DNA from: Ailanthus altissimus
Lineage: Eukaryota; Streptophyta; Magnoliopsida; Sapindales; Simaroubaceae
DNA length: 64,000 nucleotides
Direction: 5' to 3'
NCBI GenBank assembly: GCA_946807835.1
Contig: OX327690.1
Coordinates: 15,534,501 to 15,598,500 of the forward strand
A program made the position numbers and the translations under genes. This document shows, piece by piece, positions 11,749-23,784 of the stretch. Every line of letters begins with the position of its first letter. Position 1 is the first letter of the stretch. The notes under the pieces are model-generated. The model was given only the letters and a program-made list of their open reading frames with translations, was not told where the DNA came from and searched no databases.

Positions 11749-13485
11749 AATTATAGGCATTGAAGCGATCGAGTGAGAGAAAGAAAGAAAACTATTGTGC
11801 ACGCCTCTCATTCGCCCTTAAAAAATAAAAATATAATATAAGGTAAGTAAAAAGTAGCTTAAGCCCTTCCGATCACCCGAGAAGCTGTCGATGAACCGCC
11901 TAGGTGAGTAACAAATAGTCATTCCTAATCTCCATTGTTATAGCTTTGAAGCCTATAGCTTTAGTACCAGACTTCTAATTACGTAGAAAGTCTTTGTCTC
12001 GTCTTTCTTGCTCTTTGCCAACCCCTTTCCTTCTTTCAAGACAGAGATGCACTACTCTATTTGGAAAAGGCTTTCCCTGGGGAAAGAGAAGAACCATTTA
12101 TTTAAAGGTAAGGCCAGAAGGAAGTAAAAAATCACTAAAAGATTGGTTCTGTTTGGGAAGGATTTAGCTATACAAAAAAAAAAAGTGTTTTTCTTTAGCC
12201 TTCCTATTAAGATAGGGCATATCTTAGCTCCTCTATATGCTACTTAGGGCTTGAAAGGTTGGACAGTTTTCCTTTTTTATTTAGTATTTTCAATCCAAGC
12301 TGAAATAGGAAAAGAAAAGCCATTTCTTTGAAATCCTACTATTTTAATGCCAATAAAAATAGAAAATGAAAGACTTAAAGTAATGATAAAATGACTTGTA
12401 ATGTCTTTCTCATCCCATCACGAATCATATTCCATTTCAGTGTGTCCATAGAAGAGAAAATCACAATGCATCTTGCTGAGCAGGCATAGCACAATAGTTA
12501 TTTTCCTCTGTTAGGTCTGCCCCTTCACACTTTTTTAATGGTAAATCAAACTTAGCCTCACTGACTTTCTTTTCTTTACGTTGAGTTAATCAGTAAAGGG
12601 AAAATGAAAGTACACTTCTACACATATTAAAAGCATCAATTTGATGTGTTATCCCTTCCAACATAATATTCTGGAAGGCTCCCTAAACCTATTTATTCGC
12701 GATATCGAACAAAATAGTGCCTAATCCTTTATATATAGGGGCTTTTATTATACTTTACTAACGAAGAATTTCATCAAGGCCTATAATACTCACAATTTGG
12801 TTGTACTTCCCTTTTGCTTCATGTCATCATGCCACACCCAACTCTCATTGATGAGAGATTGAAATTGTTTAAAGGGAAGAGACTTATTTGTAAAGGTGGC
12901 AGATGAGAGTTTTTTTTTTCACTATAGCTGTGTAAGACTTAGAAGAAAAAGGATCTGGTGGTCGGGATAAAATCCTCTATTAAAGAAGGATTTGGCAACA
13001 GTCAAAGTGGCTAGAAAAACCAACCATGTCAGAAGAATCAAGTTAGAGAAGCATTCTACCTATAAAAGCCACTTTAACCCCTTTCTATTCCCTATAAGAA
13101 TGATTGATTGAATAATGAACCCGGATGACTGGGGAGAGAGGCGCATATGTCTGAATGATGAATGAGTGGTAGCAACTTCGTACTTCATTTTGTCAAATTC
13201 AAAATATCTCTATCAAGATAGAATAAGTCAATGCACATTCCCTGGTAAAATGTGGGCCGGTAGCGCAGAATGGGGCACTGTGCCTTGGGCTATTCGTATA
13301 ATTATTGGAGGGGCTCGCCTTTACATGGTTCTCTAACCTCTCTAAAGAGTCTATCCTAACTTGGATCAGAGGTCTATCCTTTCCCTAAATCCTTGCATTC
13401 GGTCATGCTTTGACCAACTTTTCGAGCACTCGCCTATAGTAGTTTCAATATAAATTTCCCAACAAAGTAGATGAATTGCTCGTGG
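11749..13485. other. Foreign insertion of about 1.7 kb, possible plant mitochondrial DNA (NUMT)
   Basis: Base composition is distinctly less AT-rich than its flanks. It has no ORF of note and is full of short A/G-run motifs (GAGAGAAAGAAAGAAA, CCCTGGGGAAAGAGAAG) of the kind seen in plant mitochondrial intergenic DNA. I recognise no organelle gene, so the origin rests on texture only. The boundaries are where alignment to LTR copy 3 stops and resumes. Confidence 0.4.
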
Positions 13486-14559
13486 TTTGCTTAACGTTCA
13501 TAATTTGGCTTGTGGGGTCTATTAAGTAGGACTCATACATCAGTCGATGTCACCACTTAGTCCCACATCTAGCGAATGCACTATCATGGCTAAGTCACAT
13601 GCCACGTTATCAATCTATCATTGAGCCTCACAACTGATACAGATGTCAGTAAAGCACAATCTTCTTGCACGTTATCACCGAGCCCATCTAATGCCTAGTT
13701 AGAGACTACATGGCTGACAATTGGCACAAGGATAAGGTTTTGGATGGAGAAACCTCAAAAAAATAATTACCAAGTTTTCTTGTCAGCATGTGGCAGGTAG
13801 AGATGGCAATTTAACCAAAATCTAAAAAAAATCCAAAATCCCAAAAACCCTTAATCTGAAAAAATTCATAAAATCATATTTTTTTCAAATCCGAGATCTA
13901 TTTTTTTTATGTGGAATTCAAATTTAGGCCAATCCAAGTTTCTTCTAGATCGGAGAAACCCGGTCTAGAAACTTGGGTTTTATCTTTTTTTTTTTTAAAA
14001 AAAAAGAGAAGTCCTAAATCAATTCATAAAATTTGTAATCTTTAATATATATATATATATATTAAAAAATTATAATTATTCATTTATTTTGTCACTTTTT
14101 ATTGATCATACTTATGAAAAACAAATGTGAAAAGATTATTTCGGTAAAGAATGTTGCTCATTTTATATAATATAATTGCATACTTTATATACTCATATAT
14201 AGGCTCTTAATTAAAGTTGTAGGTGTTAAATTAATCTTGCAATGAAATATGAATCATATTAGTATCTATTTAAAGAAAAAATATATATGATTTTGTCACT
14301 CTTGAGTCTTGACCTATTAAATCATCAATCATGAAAATATAAAAGTTAAGTGTTTAGTAATTATTGATAGAAAATATTGTTAATTTTAAAACCTAATAAG
14401 AATAAGAATAAGAATTGTTTCCATTTGGAAATCTGATGAACCCATGCCCAAGCCCATTAGCCCAAGAATAAGAATTGTTCCCATTTTCACAAAAATCACT
14501 CCATCCCCACCTCATTCAGGGTAGAGTCTCATCCCTATGAGACATTTTTCCGTCCCTAA

Positions 14560-17439
14560 TATGGTCATGGTCGAAAAGGCCAACAGAAAATAGAAGATGT
14601 GTGTTGATATCACTAATCTAAACAAAGCATGCCTTAAAGATAGTTTCTCGCTTCCCAAAATATACCAGTTGGTGGATTCAACAATCGGCCACGAGCTACT
14701 AAGCTTTATGGATGCCTTCTCTAGGTATAACCAGATCTTAATATTCCCATCATACCAAGAGAAGACATCATCTGTTACACATCGTGGGACATGCTGCTAT
14801 AAAGTGTTGTGGTTTTGTCTTAAGAATGCAGCAGCCATATATCAGAGGTTAGTAAACAAGTTGTTTAAAACTTTGATAGGAAAAAGCATAAAAGTATATT
14901 CAAAGGTTAGTAAACAAGTTGTTTAAAACTTTGATAAGAAAAAGCATGAAAGTATATGTGGATGATATGGTTACAAAATCTGTTAGATTTAGAGACCATG
15001 TGGGGGACCTGAGAGAAGTCTTCAAAATATTAAGAAAGCATCAGATGAAGTTAAATCTTAAGAAGTGTGCTTTTGGAGTAAGTCGAGTAAATTTTTGGGC
15101 TTCATGGTCAATAAATAGAGAATAGAGGCTATCCCCGACAAAATTAAGGTCATCTTAGAAATAAAATCCCCAAAGTCGTTTCATCTTTGGGTTATAGGAA
15201 AATATTTTAAGTTTCTTAAGGCTATCAAAATAAGGGAAATAAATAGATTGACTAAGGAATGTGAGGATGTTTTCCAATAGCTCAAAGCCTACCTTTTTCA
15301 GCTATCCATCTTATTATCCCTACCCAGAGGGATGATTTAATCCTGTATCTTGGCGTGTTAGCATAAGTCATGGGCTTAGTACTGTGAGGGAAGAGTTGGG
15401 AGTCCAGAGACTGGTATACTTTGCCAGCAAGTCTTTTACTAACCCAGAAAGCTGATACCCCCCATCCCCCATTCCTTCTCCAGTAGAAAATTTGGTACTA
15501 GCCTTGATAATGTTCAGAAGGAAGTTGCACCCTTACTTTTAGGCCCGCACTATCATAGTTCTAACCGATTAACCTTTGAGATATATTCTACATAAGTACA
15601 ATTTATCAGGTGGCTAGTCAGATGGTCGATAGAATTAAGTGAGTTTGATGTATAATACAAACCTTGAGCAGCTATCAAGAGGCAAGCCTTAGCTGATTCA
15701 TGGTAGAATGCACGCTAGAGGAATCACTAGTCAGATTGGCTGCTAAAGAAATAGAAAAAGAGCAAAGTAAAAAAGGCTTTAACTTGGATTCTTTCATTGA
15801 CAGAGCTTTAAATTCCCAAAGTTATAGAGTAGGAATAGTCATTTCTAGCTCAGAAGGGGATGTGGTCTGCTACATAGTCAAATTCAGGTTCGCCACCTCA
15901 AACAACGAAGCTAAGTTATGAAGGTCTTCTGGTTGGATTGAGAGTAGCTCGAGCCTTGGCTGCCATAAATATCTTAGTAAAAGCGACTCCCTATTAGTTG
16001 TTAACCAAGTAAATGGATACTTTGAAGCTCGGGGAGAAAATATGTTGGCATACCTTGAAAAGGTCAAAACCATAATGAGCCAATTCAAAGAAGTTAGAAT
16101 CGAGATAATCCTGAGAAGTGAAAACCATCAGGTAGATGTGATAGTACAACTTGCTTCCAATGAAGAATCCCAATTGCCAAGATCTATTCCCTTGGAATTT
16201 ATTCCGATCCCAAGCACACAAGAATAACCTAAAGAAATAATAATACAGATCGATGCCTAGCCAAGCTAGATTGACCTCTTTCGAGACTACATCTAAAACG
16301 AGACCCTATACAAAAGAAATAAGGACTTGATATCATGTTTTTTTTATATACAATAATCAAAGGGGTACTATACAGAAGAGGTTTCTTCCATCTATACATG
16401 CGGTACTTGGGACCACAAGAGGCAGAGTAGGTACTCAGAAAAATTCATGAAGGTACTTGTGGCAACCACTTAGGAGTAGAAGCCCTAGCCTACAAAGTTA
16501 TCAGAATATGGTACTATGGCTCACTACCCTTCAAGATGAAAATTACCTAATCAAGTGATGTGATACATACCAAAGATTTGCTGACAAGATTTAAGCCCTA
16601 CCTAAAAAATTGAACACCGTGTTGGGACCATAGCTTTTTTTCCAATGAGGACTTGATTTTGTAGGGCCTCTACCTCAAGAAAAAGGGTTTTATAGATATG
16701 TCATGATAGCAATGATTACTTTACCAAATAGGTCGAGACTAAACCTTTATCAAAGATGATCAAGAAAAGTGTGCGAGATTGTGTATGGAGAAATTTGATA
16801 TATAAATTTGTGGCTCCACGTACAATTATCGCTGACCACGGGAAGAAATTTGACAACAATAACTTCAAGGGTTTTTGCGCGCAGTTGGGAATTCAACTCT
16901 TATTTGCAACAACCAACACAATCTAAGATCAACGGTCAGGTAGAGTTATCTAACAAGACTATCAACAAGTGATTTGGACTACCCTTAAAGGCAGGCCCAA
17001 GTAAATCACCCCCTTGCCCTGGTCGTTCGAAGCATCACTTGAATAATCCCGAGCAACTGTCTTCAAAGTACTTCTGTCACGATACGTTAAACAACTTTCA
17101 AACCTTGAGCAATTCTCTCCAAATCACTCCTGCCAAAATATCTCGAACAGCTTTCAAATCCCGAACAAAACAAAATATGTCCTAGCGCTACAAATCCCCT
17201 AGCTTGGAAAATAATCCTGAAAATCAAGCAAATCAAATTCAATGTAGGATTTCATAAGGTAACAACCCTTATTTGTAGCACATACCACTTCTAAGGAAAA
17301 CGGTCTTAATTGCATATCTCAATTACTTCGATCATGCCAATAATCGGGGAGGAATGGTCTAATCCTCCAGACATGGATTTTAAGGTTTAGATAAATGAAG
17401 ACCGACTAAAAAGGGGATAAAAAAAATTGTAAGGGGAGT
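14560..17439 (+). pseudogene. Ty3-gypsy pol remnant: reverse transcriptase, RNase H, integrase
   Basis: RT begins near 14570: MCVDITNLNKAC, DSFSLPKIYQLVDST, GHELLSFMDAFSRYNQI, LVNKLFK, and the catalytic block VYVDDMVTKS near 14953-14982 (YVDD intact). Thumb and connection follow to about 15450. RNase H is at 15700-16230, with SSEGDVVCYIVKFRF and NNEAKL. Integrase zinc-finger and core traces occupy 16400-16990. Stops and shifts are frequent, and a 58-bp tandem duplication (14847-14904, 14905-14962) shifts the frame inside RT. Gag and protease are absent. Known role: copying and inserting element RNA. It is non-functional here, and its upstream edge abuts a hAT-like terminus. Confidence 0.85.
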
Positions 17440-17694
17440 GTCATTTTTCTAAACTAAACACTTTAAACCATCTCTCATTCTTCAAATACTAATTTAAGCA
17501 TTGGAGAGTCGTCGTTAGTACCACTATCGACAAGACCATAACGATTTTTTCCTATTCTTGCAGGAAGATATTCGAGCTGCTCCAGGTGAGCCACCCTCAT
17601 CACAGTTTAATCCAACAAGGCTCAAGTAACTTTCCAATTAAAAAACAAATTCAAAACTTGTTGGCCCAGAAAATTAGTTTCTCCGCTCAACAAT
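17440..17694 (+). repeat. Probable short LTR following the gypsy pol remnant
   Basis: The purine run AAAAAAATTGTAAGGGGAG directly precedes TGTCATTTTTCTAAAC at 17440. The unit closes with TCCGCTCAACA at 17694, so the ends are TG...CA. The position after pol and the polypurine tract support a 3' LTR of about 255 bp. No second copy is present in the window for comparison. Confidence 0.45.
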
Positions 17695-17701
17695 AGTAGT
17701 T

Positions 17702-17728
17702 ATAATAATAATAATAATAATAATAATG
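17702..17728. repeat. (ATA)n microsatellite
   Basis: Nine uninterrupted trinucleotide units, in AT-rich DNA between the pol-associated LTR and the next solo LTR. Confidence 0.9.
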
Positions 17729-17949
17729 AATATTATACTAATTAGCATAAATATTAGTAGTATTTTTAACACAGATAATTATAAAAAATAATTAACAATA
17801 GATTATTAACAAATTATACAATAAAGATTATATAATTTAACAATTGCTTTACAAAATAAATACCACAAAAGTTTAAATTTTACCTAAAATATGGGGCAAA
17901 AAAAGAGAGTTAAAAACGAGTTTAAATCCAAGATGAATTACTTGGTTTT

Positions 17950-20900
17950 TGATAGGGGCGTAAAAGCACTAGTATGATTTGTACCCAACTTTCGTATTTT
18001 GCATCAAATCATAAATATTTGGCTATTTAATTTTTTTTATCATAAATAGATGCACGATGAAAAATATGATGTATAGGAATAAATGGTAGGCAAATTGGAC
18101 GTCAAACGAAGAAGTTACGATCAAAATACGAAAAGAGTACCAGAGCTGGACACCGCAGCGCCTAGGTCAATAGTTAAGCCATATTTTACTACAGTAACTC
18201 GTGAACAGTTATTTGAAGACAAAACCTATAAATAGAAGGCCAAAAACCCTAAGAGGAGGGAGGAAAAAGAGGAGAAGATTTTGGAGAGGCAAAAACTTAA
18301 AGAAAGAATTCACAATACAAAATCAAAGATCAAATCCAAATATTAAAGAACTAAGATCAAGATTCAAGCTTCAAGTCAAGATTGAGGGAGAAGCACATAA
18401 AAGAGTCACTTTGATTAGTTTTTCTTCTCTTTCTTTATCATTATATTATTGTTTTTGTTGATCTTTATGAATTAGTTTGATACTTTTGGTTTTGTGATAG
18501 GCTAATTGTTAGGGTCAGTGCTTACGTGCCATCCTTGAATGTACATATACTTATGTATTTATATAGGTGTACATTCCTATTAAATCACTAATACCCATTT
18601 ATATGGTATTATGCATGTAATATTGCAGACATTGTAGATCTGAAGGAGTTCGGATCAGATCTAAAGGAGTTTAGATAAGGGCTTATAATTAGCCACGCTG
18701 AGAGATATAAATGCTAAATGTTAGCACAGTTAAGTGTTAGCGGGTGATAATACCCAGCAGATCCAAGAATTGGAGTCTTGTCTGAATGGGACATAGACCT
18801 AGGAGTATACTAATAACTGCATAATTGCAAGAGTTGTAATCGGGTGTTAGAAAATGCTAGTTGCACAAGTATGTTCTCGAATACTTGTCCCTGATCTATT
18901 TCTGCCGATGCGGGTCTGTCGATGGATATCTTTATATATAGATCAGCATATGTCATACCTAGAGGGTATGGATGGTCATTCCTAACCGACTGTGAGCTTG
19001 GAGCTCTTATTGACATATAGGTATCCAGTTAGGACTGGATATGAGACAGACTCACGAGGGCTTCTAATAGACATCCCATATAAGCCGTCAACGGAGGGGT
19101 CCTCTCAAATTGAGTAGTATACATGGTCCTTTGACGTGAGTGCCACGGTGGGCTTGTAAGTGATTCACCATACTTTGGTTCCACGCATGTCACAGACATT
19201 TCATGGTATGACCGTTGAGTGTCGTTGAGTATGGTCCGATGCTTATAGAATCTGGTGTGTATAGATATGAGATTTGTCAGCTCGTATAAGGAGTTTGATA
19301 TCCAGATGCTTCGAGACTGTACCCCAAAAAATCTTGTGGCCACAAGTATCAATCTCGAGAAATAGTTTCGTCAAGGTAGAATAATATGGCAAAAGAGTTT
19401 GCGCATATTGTTCAGTGAGATATAAGTATGGAGATAAGATGTGGATGAATAAAAGGGGATTTGACAGTGATAATCTATATCCCCACACATCTAGGATATC
19501 ATGACGGAAGGACTATACGTATGCGTTGTAACCTTAGTTTGTATGGTTCAACGCATTGATTTGTATATCCGTGACGTGTACGTGAGGCATTGCTCACGGA
19601 CTCATGGAATAGTTCCATTTGACGAATCGGATGTAGGACCTAGGGAGTTCCATGATATGGAGTGTACTCATTGTGCACTGGGACAGCGTACCGAATTAAA
19701 TTATTTAATCCAGCAATATTCAGTACTATCACAGAAATGCGTGCGTGTCTGTATTTAAGTGTTAAATATAAAAATTAGTCAATAATTATTATTTACTAAT
19801 TATATAATGACACGTAGCGTATTGTGGACCCTCAATTGAGTTTATCCAAGTGTGAGATTTGGTGGGACCCACTAAGGGGTGAACTTGGTAACTATTTATG
19901 AGGGGCAAAATGGTCATTTTTTATTTTGATTATTTAATTGTTAAATAATCAAATATCTCTCTTTTTATATTATATCATATATTATTATATTATATATATT
20001 ATTATTACATTATTATTTATATTATATAATATAATATATTATATTATATTATATATAAAGAAAGAGAGCAAGAGAGAAAGGTGTGTGAATTTGGGCAAAT
20101 GTTGTTCGAGAAAGAGAAAGCCAAAATAAAGAGAGAGAAAGAAGAAAGAAGAAGAAGAGAAAAACAAATAGGAAAAATGAAATTATTTCATTTTTCTTTA
20201 TGCTTCCAATTGAAGCAATGCTAGATTGCTTCAAACTCTCCATTTTTTTATCCTTTTGGAGAAAATGATAAAATTACACACCGGCCATTTTGGAGATTAA
20301 GAGTTAATCCTGGGCTGTATATCGGGCCGTTGTTCTAGCTCACCGTGTTGGTGACTAGAATTGTACACAAGTTGGTATCTATGCGGACTTTAGAAAAATT
20401 CGTGTATAACGTTACACGTTGTGGTGAGTTCTCTAACCTTTCTAATATATTAATGTGATTAATATATTTATTTATTATGTTTATTGCATGTTTCACGCTT
20501 CCATTGGATTTAAATTCGTATATAATACATATTTAGGCAATAGACACAATTGCACATGCATACACCTATACGTATATTAGATCCGCCAACATTAAATGGT
20601 TTATCTAGGGTTAGACTATGTAAATCTAGTATGGATTTAGATTGTGTTAAGTCTTAGTTTATGAACTTGATACATTCAATTGATTCATTCTATCTTGTGT
20701 TTTAATGCTTTCATTATATCTAATCAATATTTTTAATGCTTGAGGAACTATGATAAACTTGACAAAGGGATTCATGTATTTAGCCTAAGATAGTTTGATG
20801 CATGATTATAAGGTAACAACTATGAGTTTCATCTAGGATAGACATATACTTAGGTGGCATGTATGGTATAATTTAGACTTTATCTTAATGAATTACATTC

Positions 20901-21303
20901 TGATTTGATTACCATAGATATATAGGTGATTGTTAGAATGTGTAATATAGTCACTTGACCATCGACAGAGGCTTGTGATGAGATTAGTGTCTAAGCCAAC
21001 AATTGGTGTTAAGAGATTAACTAAGATGTTAATAAATCCAATGAAATACTAAGGGATAAGTTAAAACCCTAGATTATCTTTATTTGTGAATTCTATCTTT
21101 TACTTTTATTCAGTTTAATTGTAGATTAGTTAAATAAATTTCATATTTTGATTTTCTGAATAAAAGTTAAGTAGGTACAATTTTAGTACTTAATTTATAG
21201 AATTAGATCACTTAGTCCCCGTGAGATCGATATCTGGATTTAAAATTCTATATTATTTGATATGATAGTGTGCACTTGCGCTTAACTAATATAGCACCAA
21301 TCA
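17950..21303 (+). mobile_element. Solo LTR, gypsy family C, interrupted by a 2.1-kb unit
   Basis: It starts TGATAGGGGCGTAAAAGCAC and ends AGCACCAATCA. The ACGTCAAACGAAGAAGTTACG segment and a downstream CTATAAATAGAAGGCC (TATA-like, about 18225) are typical of these LTRs. The end carries GTGAGATCGATATCTGGATT and TGATAGTGTGCACTTGC, the block seen inverted at 10060 and 37085. Flanks gtttt (17945-17949) and gtttc (21304-21308) agree at 4 of 5. Without the insert at 18507-20591 it is about 1.27 kb. Confidence 0.75.
18507..20591. mobile_element. TG...CA-bounded 2.1-kb insertion, probable large solo LTR of unknown family
   Basis: It begins TGTTAGGGTCAGTGC and ends GATCCGCCAACA, the terminal form of an LTR. 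It interrupts a family C LTR. It contains unusual moderate-GC sequence (18800-19760), a run of TA-rich palindromic DNA (about 19960-20055) and a GA-rich tract (20057-20165). Small ORFs on both strands (for example 19029-19352 minus, 19501-19758 plus) show no domain I know. Flanking pentamers ctaat and ttaaa do not match convincingly, so the assignment is tentative. Confidence 0.4.
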
Positions 21304-22174
21304 GTTTCGACCCAAATTTAAACTCGGATCTGGCCCGGGCACCAAAACCCTAGTGAAACCCAGGTTTGGGTTTATACAAAAAGAACTAGATCCAGTTTTG
21401 GGTTGAACAAACCTCAAATCCAAATTCAAGTTTTGCCATCCCTTATAGCAGGCCTTTATCCCCTTGCCGATAGAAGGATAGGATTTTTCTAGGGTTTGTG
21501 AGGTGAGTCAGCACTGGGTCTGCTAGATCTCAAAAGGTAGCACTACAAATCACCTTATCCCAAGGCTAATCCTCCTAAAAGGTAACCAATCTGAGGTTAC
21601 TCAGTATTCCAAGTCTTATAAAGGTCATAATTATCCAAGTGCCGTTAACTGTATTGTTTCTCCAAAATAGCCTTGAAAAGAAGTGGACTTCCACTAATGT
21701 GTTGCCATGTGTCACCCTTGAGGAGAATTCTTTAGGCCAGTTCTCTTCATGCTCAAGATTTATTCCTTGTTTTTAATTTGACTAAGACAAGTTTGAATAT
21801 AAAACAGACACTCTAGCAAGAAACCACCTTCTCTTTTTTCTTTAAATTCTCTCTAAGTAGAAACCTTAAAGAACATCTTGACCATTAAGCCGTTGTCTAA
21901 CTTGAATCTCAGAGGGCCGTCGCTGGCAACCCCACCATTGATTGCCCCTAACCTAGTGTTTTTTGTGTTTTACAGGGTTCTACTGTGCAATTTCATATTT
22001 TACCAGTTCTTAGCAAGTTCTCTACTCAGTCCTAAATCTTATATTGCTCAACCTTTAGTCCAAGGCCCAACTCTTGGCATCTCTAGGCCTAGTAACTCAG
22101 ATCTTCTCTCGCTTAACAAACTCTTGCCTGTTTATGGTGGTTTTGGCGGGCCTAACTGGATTTAGCCCCAAACA

Positions 22175-22605
22175 AAAATTAATGTTAACTTAAATCTCAT
22201 CTTTAACTTTTCATAATGCACAAAAAAAAGTTTGTGTTGCATTCGCATATTGCAATAACAAATTATTCGATGTCATTTTCACTTTGAGTGCTTTACTTAA
22301 GATAGACTCTTTATAAAATTATAATTTCAAAAAGTACAATTCATGAATATAGTTTATAATTGTTATTAAAAAAATTAATTCAAATTAATTTCCTTAATTA
22401 TAATAAGAAGATATTAACTTACATTATTTTAAAAAAAAGAAGGAATATTATCGTAAAGTAATAATTTATTAATTAATCAATTAATTGAAATACACTTAAT
22501 TAGTATATCTTTCTTACTTCCAACAGTATTAATTTATTGCGGTTCTACTATATTAATCTATGTAAAAGTTACATAGAACATTTAGTATATGTATAGAAAA
22601 TTTAA
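22175..22605. other. AT-rich spacer, no feature seen
   Basis: Non-coding AT-rich DNA between the end of LTR copy 2 and the target duplication of the next MITE. I see nothing else in it. Confidence 0.6.
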
Positions 22606-23573
22606 AAAAAATGACAATTACACTCCTATAATTTGGTTAATTGGACAAATCAATCATCCTGTTTTTAAAAATACCTAAAAGCACCGTCGTTGTTGGCAAC
22701 TAATGCCTATTTGAACAGATTTTTCAATTTAATAAGCATAATTACTATTTTATCCCTATTTTTAAAAAAGAGGGATAAAAACACACACCAAGTGGGATTA
22801 GAAGCTGGGACCTTTGAGTAAAAGTCAAACACATTAACTATTAGGCCAAAGGTGCTTTGTTGACATTAAATTATTTATTTGCTATATATTCAATATAATA
22901 GTCTGAACAAAAATGAATTAAATTAAAAATAAATAAATTTAATAAATTAAATTTACAAAAGAATCAGGTGGCCATCAGTCATTGGTGACCGTTGTCCCTA
23001 TCGTTGCCGTCATTAACTATTAGGCCATTGGTCATGTGGCGAATGAACTCCAAATTTTGAGATCTATGCGATATGTGATTATTTTCGTCAATAGAGCACT
23101 AGAGGAAGGCTAAAATTAAAAAAAAATAGCGGTTACCATATGTTCACCAATAAATGGTGGCGGGTAAAGATGTACTGCCACCATCATTATAGTCTCCAGT
23201 CGATGATCTAGAAGATAGAGGTGGGGGTACACCTCCACTTGTCATCATTTGATAGTAGAGATATAGTAGTTATTCAGGTTGTTGTATTGAATATATAGAA
23301 AGTAAATAAATTTAGGGCCAACGAAGTGCCTATAGCCTAATAGTTTAGGTGTTTGACTTTTAATCAAGAGTCATGACTTCAACTTCCACTCTGTGTGTGT
23401 ATTTTTATCTCTCCACTTTTGGATTTTAAGGGTAATGATAAATGTATAAATTTACTTTTATGACCGATCTAACAAGTATTAGTTACTAACGGTGAGAGTT
23501 TTCTTGATATTTTAAAAAAATATGGTAACTAACTCATTTAACCAAACTATAGGAGTGCACCTATTCTTTTCCC
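22606..23573. mobile_element. Mutator-type MITE with long inverted repeats and tRNA-like arms
   Basis: A 9-bp target duplication, aaaatttaa, occurs at 22597-22605 and 23574-23582. Arms of about 300 bp are inverted copies of each other: CACTCCTATAATTTGGTTAA at the left and its complement (TTAACCAAACTATAGGAGTG) at the right. Each arm includes a tRNA-like stretch: GCCTAATAGTT, then GTTTGACTTTTA-TCAA, then a degenerate B-box-like region. No ORF is present. It is nonautonomous. Confidence 0.8.
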
Positions 23574-23784
23574 AAAATTTAATCATGATACATAAATAAA
23601 AGTTGAATGTTCCTATTTTAAAATGTTCAGAAGTTTCCACTATAGAAGAATTGTTACTTTTTACAAATTAAAAAAAAAAAGAAGTTTTAACTTGGGTAAC
23701 ATTACATTTTCTTGTAGTTTATTGATCGATCCCCAATGGTTATTTCAAATATTTACAATAAATATCTGTGAAAAAAAAATAATA

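Larger units (their letters stand above)
13798..21444. mobile_element. hAT-like composite element inserted in LTR copy 2
   Basis: The left end is TAGAGATGGCAATTT. The right end, read in reverse, is AAGGGATGGCAAAAC. These are terminal inverted repeats of the common plant hAT form (TAGGGATGGCAA). The flanking octamers gtggcagg (13790-13797) and atagcagg (21445-21452) agree at 6 of 8. Removing the unit restores LTR family A. Subterminal DNA on both sides has scattered runs such as GGGTTT and AAACCC. No transposase is visible. The interior is other elements: gypsy pol 14560-17439, an LTR piece, and a solo LTR 17950-21303. A second hAT-like right end (CCGTCCCTA) lies at 14551-14558, preceded by the perfect hairpin GTCTCATCCCTATGAGAC at 14526-14543. 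Confidence 0.55.
4318..22174 (+). mobile_element. Degenerate LTR retrotransposon with gag, heavily nested (element I)
   Basis: A 5' LTR (4318-5353) and a homologous 3' LTR (starting at TG 11632, ending CA 22174) bracket an interior that keeps a gag remnant near 7640-8060 and a purine-rich tract (AGGAGGATTGA) directly before the 3' LTR. Removing three solo LTR insertions leaves about 3.4 kb of interior without recognisable pol, so it is either internally deleted or a gag-only nonautonomous element. The 3' LTR carries further insertions totalling about 9.4 kb. The pairing of the two LTRs is inferred from order, orientation and the polypurine tract; no target duplication was found. Confidence 0.6.
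11632..22174 (+). repeat. LTR family A, copy 2 (3' LTR of element I), split into three pieces
   Basis: Piece 1 (11632-11748) starts TGTTGGGAG and matches 33938 onward. Piece 2 (13486-13797) and piece 3 (about 21452-22174, ending CCCCAAACA) continue the same alignment. Together they total about 1.15 kb, the length of the uninterrupted copy at 33938-35077 (1140 bp). The two gaps are therefore insertions: 11749-13485 and 13798-21444. Confidence 0.75.

Noticed and set aside
19029..19352. 107-codon minus-strand ORF in the 2.1-kb unit
   Set aside because: No recognisable domain, overlaps other ORFs on both strands, and sits in a probable LTR.
21878..22165. 95-codon ORF near the LTR end
   Set aside because: The same reading appears in LTR copy 1 (5090-5278); it is LTR sequence without protein features.
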